This document shows positions 58,614-64,000 of a stretch of DNA of 64,000 nucleotides, piece by piece (within the stretch, counting starts at the first letter, position 1; each line of letters begins with the position of its first letter). This DNA is from Bugula neritina (lineage: Eukaryota; Bryozoa; Gymnolaemata; Cheilostomatida; Bugulidae). The stretch lies in the NCBI GenBank assembly GCA_964035545.1, contig CAXIUT010000183.1, forward strand, positions 1,364,001 through 1,428,000. Direction: 5' to 3'. The translations under genes and the position numbers were made by a program. Below the pieces are notes generated by a model that had not been told where the DNA came from, did no database searches, and saw nothing but the letters and a program-made list of their open reading frames with translations.

Positions 58614-61509
58614 CTAGCAATATACTGTAACATACTGAAATATGCTCTAGCACACTGAAATACAATGTAACTCACTGAAATATACTGCAACATACTGAAA
58701 TACACTGCAACATCCTACAACATGCTGAAATACACTGTAACATATTGAAATACACTGCAACACTTTGAAATATACTGCAACATACCGAAATATATGGTAA
58801 ACTACTGCAACACACTGCAACATATTGAAATACACTGCAACACATTGAAATATACTGCAACATACCTAAATATACGGTAATATACTGAAATATACTGTAA
58901 CACACCGAAATATACTGCAACATACTGAAATACACAGTAACATACTGAAATATACTGCAACATACTGAAATACACTGCTACATACTGAAATATACTGCAA
59001 CATACTGAAATATACTGTAACACACTGAAGTACACTGCAACTCACTGAAATATACTGCATTATACTGAAATACACTGCAACATCCTACAAAATGCTGAAA
59101 TACACTGTAACATATTGTAATACACTGCAACACATTGAAATATACTGCAACATACCGAAATATATGGTAAACTACTGAAATATACTGTAACACATTGAAA
59201 AAAACTGACATACTGAAATATACTGCGACACCTAGCAATATACTGCAACATACCGAAATATATGGTAAACTACTGCAACACACTACAACATATTGAAATA
59301 CACTGCAACACATTGAAATATACTGCAACATACCTAAATTTACGGTAATATAATGAAATATACTGTAACACACCGAAATATACTGCAACATACTGAAATA
59401 CACTGTAACATACTGAAATATACTGCAACATACTGAAATACACTGCTACATACTGAAATATACTGCAACATACTGCAACATACTGAAATACACTGTAACA
59501 TAATGAAATAAACTGCAACATACTACAACATATTGAAATACACTGCAACACATTGAAATATACTGCAACATACCTAAATATACTGTAACACATTGAAAAA
59601 ACTGCAACATACTGAAATACACTGCAACACACCGAAATACACCGCAAAATACTACAACATACTGAAATACACTGTAACATATTGAAATCCAGTGCAACAC
59701 ATTGAAATATACTGCAACATACCGAAGTATATGGTAAACTAATGAAATATACTGTAACACATTGAAAAATACCGCAACATACTGAAATATACTGCGACAC
59801 ATTGCAATATACTGTAACATACTGAAATATGCTGTAGCACACTGAAATACACTGCAACATCCTACAACATACTGAAATACACTGTAACATATTGAAATAC
59901 ACTGCAAGAAATTGAAATAGACTGCAACACAACAAAATATATGGTAAACTACTGAAATAGACTTTAACACATTGAAAAATACTGCAACATACAGAAATAT
60001 ACTGTAACACACTGAAATATACTGCAACATACTGAAATACACTGTAACATACTGAAATATACTGCAACATACTGAAATACACTGCTACATACTGAAATAT
60101 ACTGCAACATACTGCAACATGCTGCAACATACTGAAATACGCTGTAACATACTGAAATACACTGCAACATACTACAACATATTGAAATACACTGCAACAC
60201 ATTAAAATGTACTGCAACATACCGAAATATACGGTAATATACTGAAATATACTGTAACATCCTACAACATACTGAAATACACTGTAACATATTGAAATAC
60301 ACTGCAACACATTGAAATATACTGCAACATAACAAAATATATGGTAAACTACTGAAATAGACTTTAACACATTGAAAAATACTGCAACATACTGAAATAT
60401 ACTGTCCCACACTGAAGTATACTGCAACATACTGAAATACACTGTAACATACTGAAATATACTGCAACATACTGAAATACACTGCTACATACTGAAATAT
60501 ACTGCAACGTACTGCAACATACTCCAGCATACTGAAATACACTGTAACATACTGAAATACACTGCAACATACTACCACATATTGAAATACACTGCAACAC
60601 ATTGAAATGTACTGCAACATACCGAAATATATGGTAATCTACTAAAATATACTGTAATATATTGAAAAATACTGCAACATACTGAAATATACTGCGACAC
60701 CTAGCAATAAACTGTAACATACTGAAAAATGCTGTAGCACACTGAAATACACTGCCATTCACTGAAATATACTGCAACATACTGAAATACACCGCAACAT
60801 CCTACAACATACTGAAATACACTGTAACATATTGAAATACACCGCAACACATTGAAATATACTGCAACATAATGAAATATATGGTAAACTACTGAAATAT
60901 ATTTTAACACATCGAAAAATACTGGAACATACTGAAATATATTTTAACACATTGAAAAATACTGCTACATACTGAAATATACTGCAACATACTGCAACAT
61001 ACTGAAATACACTGTAACATAATGAAATAAACTGCAACATACTACAACATATTGAAATACACTGCAACACATTGAATTATACTGCAACATACCTAAATAT
61101 ACTGTAACACATTGAAAAAACTGCAACATACTGAAATACACTGCAACACACTGAAATACACTGCAAAATACCACAACATACTGAAATACACTGTAACATA
61201 CTGAAATATACTGCAACATACTGAAATACACTGCTACATACTGAAATATACTGCAACGTACTGCAACATACTCCAGCATACTGAAATACACTGTAACATA
61301 CTGAAATACACTGCAACATACTACCACATATTGAAATACACTGCAACACATTGAAATGTACTGCAACATACCGAAATATATGGTAAACTACTAAAATATA
61401 CTGTAACACATTGAAAAATACTGCAACATACTGAAATATACTGCGACACCTAGCAATATACTGTAACATACTGAGATATGCTCTAGCACACTGAAATACA
61501 ATGCAACTT

Positions 61510-63178
61510 ACTGAAATATACTGCAACATACTGAAATACACTGCAACATCCTACAATATGCTGAAATACACAGTAATATATTGAAATACACTGCAACACT
61601 TTGAAATACACTGCAACATACCGAAATATATGGTAAACTACTGCAACATACTACAACATACTGAAATACACTGCAACACATTGAAATATACTGCGACATA
61701 CCTAAATATACGGTAATATACTGAAATATACTGTAACACATTGAAAAATACTGCAACATACTGAAATATACTGTAACACACCGAAATATACTGCAACATA
61801 CTGAAATACACTGTAACATACTGAAATACACTGCTACATACTGAAATATACTGCAACATACTGCAACATACTGAAATACACAGTAACATACTGAAATAAA
61901 CTGCAACATACTACAACATATTGAAATACACTGCAACACATTGAAATATACTGCAACATACCTAAATATACGGTAATATACTGAAATTCACTGTAACGCA
62001 TTGCAAAATACTGCAACATACTGAAATTCACTGCGACACACTGAAATACGCTGCAAAATACTGAAATACACTGTAACATACTGAAATATACTGCAACATA
62101 CTGAAATACACTGCTACATACTGAAATTTACTGCAACATACTGCAACATACTGCAATACACTGTAAAATACTGAAATACACTCCAACATACTACAACATA
62201 TTGAAATACACTGCAACACATTGAAATACACTGCAACTTACCGAATATATGGTAAACTACTGAAATATACTGTAACGCATTGAAAAGTACTGCAACATAC
62301 TGAAATATACTGCGACACCTAGCAATAAACTGTAACATACTGAAATATGCTGTAGCACACTGAAATACACTGCCATTCACTGAAATATACTGCAACATAC
62401 TGAAATACACCGCAACATCCTACAATATGCTGAAATACACAGTAATATATTGAAATACACTGCAACACTTTGAAATACACTGCAACATACCGAAATATAT
62501 GGTAAACTACTGCAACATACTACAACATACTGAAATACACTGCAACACATTGAAATATACTGCGACATACCTAAATATACGGTAATATACTGAAATATAC
62601 TGTAACACATTGAAAAATACTGCAACATACTGAAATATACTGTAACACACCGAAATATACTGCAACATACTGAAATACACTGTAACATACTGAAATACAC
62701 TGCTACATACTGAAATATACTGCAACATACTGCAACATACTGAAATACACAGTAACATACTGAAATAAACTGCAACATACTACAACATATTGAAATACAC
62801 TGCAACACATTGAAATATACTGCAACATACCTAAATATACGGTAATATACTGAAATTCACTGTAACGCATTGCAAAATACTGCAACATACTGAAATTCAC
62901 TGCGACACACTGAAATACGCTGCAAAATACTGAAATACACTGTAACATACTGAAATATACTGCAACATACTGAAATACACTGCTACATACTGAAATTTAC
63001 TGCAACATACTGCAACATACTGCAATACACTGTAAAATACTGAAATACACTCCAACATACTACAACATATTGAAATACACTGCAACACATTGAAATACAC
63101 TGCAACTTACCGAATATATGGTAAACTACTGAAATATACTGTAACGCATTGAAAAGTACTGCAACATACTGAAATATA
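61510..63178. repeat. 869-bp tandem pair
   Basis: The block with CAATATGCTGAAATACACAG at about 61553 recurs at about 62422, and the following sequence matches at offset 869 bp until about 63178. There the second copy has TATATTGCGACACATTGC where the first, near 62309, has TATACTGCGACACCTAGC. The first copy appears to be a recombinant of two module types at that point. Confidence 0.7.
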
Positions 63179-64000
63179 TTGCGACACATTGCAATAAACT
63201 GTAACATACTGAAAAATGCTGTAGCACACTGAAATACACTGCCATTCACTGAAATATACTGCAACATACTGAAATACACCGCAACATCCTACAACATACT
63301 GAAATACACTGTAACATATTGAAATACACTGCAACACATTGAAATATACTGCAACATAACGAAATATATGGTAAACTACTGAAATATATTTTAACACATC
63401 GAAAAATACTGCAACATACTGAAATAGATTTTAACACATTGAAAAATACTGCAACATACTGAAATATACTGTAACACACTGAAGTACACTGCAACTCACT
63501 GAAATATACTGCAATATACTAAAATACACTGCAACATCCTACAAAATGCTGAAATACACTGTAACATATTGAAATATACTGCGACACCTAGCAATATACT
63601 GTAACATACTGAAATATGCTCTAGCACACTGAAATACAATGTAACTCACTGAAATATACTGCAACATACTGAAATACACTGCAACATCCTACAACATGCT
63701 GAAATACACTGTAACATAGTGAAATACACTGCAACACTTTGAAATATACTGCAACATACCGAAATATATGGTAAACTACTGCAACACACTACAACATATT
63801 GAAATACACTGCAACACATTGAAATATACTGCAACATACCTAAATATACGGTAATATACTGAAATATACTGTAACACACCGAAATATACTGCAACATACT
63901 GAAATACACTGTAACATACTGAAATATACTGCAACATACTGAAATACACTGCTACATACTGAAATATACTGCAACATACTGAAATATACTGTAACACACT

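Larger units (their letters stand above)
42240..64000. repeat. Satellite array, right arm
   Basis: Continuation of the same satellite beyond the LINE, in the same orientation and with the same A/B half-units and variant blocks. The first base, G42240, continues directly from T40248 when compared with the uninterrupted copy at 46032-46042. It runs off the window end in mid-array. No gene or non-satellite island was seen in it. Confidence 0.97.

Noticed and set aside
1-64000. CRISPR-like array (short repeats at regular spacing)
   Set aside because: There are no unique spacers: the units are contiguous variants of one 20-bp sequence. The embedded LINE is an animal-type element and no cas genes are present.
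1-64000. Telomeric repeats or a CENP-B box marking telomere or centromere
   Set aside because: No TTAGGG- or TTAGG-type run was seen, and no sequence fits the CENP-B box pattern with its CGGG core. Centromeric identity cannot be claimed from sequence alone.
1-64000. tRNA, rRNA or other structured RNA genes
   Set aside because: No cloverleaf-like or conserved rRNA sequence was recognised, and the strongly A+C-rich satellite strand has little self-complementarity.

Overview
The window is almost entirely one satellite-DNA array in a eukaryotic, most likely animal, nuclear genome. The only interruption is a single 5'-truncated non-LTR retrotransposon (LINE) at about 40249-42239. I see no host gene, tRNA, rRNA, CRISPR array or bacterial feature. 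The animal assignment rests on the LINE, whose reverse transcriptase and C-terminal region look like the CR1/Jockey/L2 group. The species cannot be named from this sequence.

The satellite is built from 10-bp half-units of two kinds: A (ACTGAAATAC/T) and B (ACTGCAACAT or ACTGTAACAC). They mostly alternate, giving a 20-bp A+B dimer. The dimer is A+C-rich on the + strand and has no CpG in its consensus. Variant dimers recur in fixed orders, so the array is organised into long higher-order modules that have been tandemly duplicated and shuffled.

Layout from left to right: a 902-bp module pair (about 970-2460); a 5,493-bp tandem duplication (about 2330-13376); an overlapping 7,481-bp tandem duplication (about 8045-23006); a more diverged 4,963/4,943-bp pair (about 16559-26580); a mosaic zone with 3,107-bp and 1,120-bp offsets (about 26690-32700); about 3.4 copies of a 1,799-bp unit (about 32717-38860); the LINE; a 3,802-bp pair containing a 528-bp pair (42240-49150); a 3,056-bp pair (about 49115-54440); a 618-bp pair (about 55615-56970); further mosaic modules; and an 869-bp pair (about 61510-63178).

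The LINE lies on the + strand. It keeps an uninterrupted reading frame for the reverse transcriptase and C-terminal domain, a 3' UTR with a GC-rich hairpin, and a (CAAA)6 tail. Its endonuclease and 5' end are missing. A satellite copy without the LINE at 46032-46042 fixes the insertion between bases 40248 and 42240. The insertion therefore entered an existing array.

The many long minus-strand reading frames, up to 390 codons, follow from the satellite unit: its consensus has no stop codon in any minus-strand frame, and all three frames encode the same 20-residue peptide in rotated order. I do not call them genes, but the property is unusual enough to report. Module boundaries were read by eye and are accurate to roughly 10-30 bp. 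No alignment was computed.
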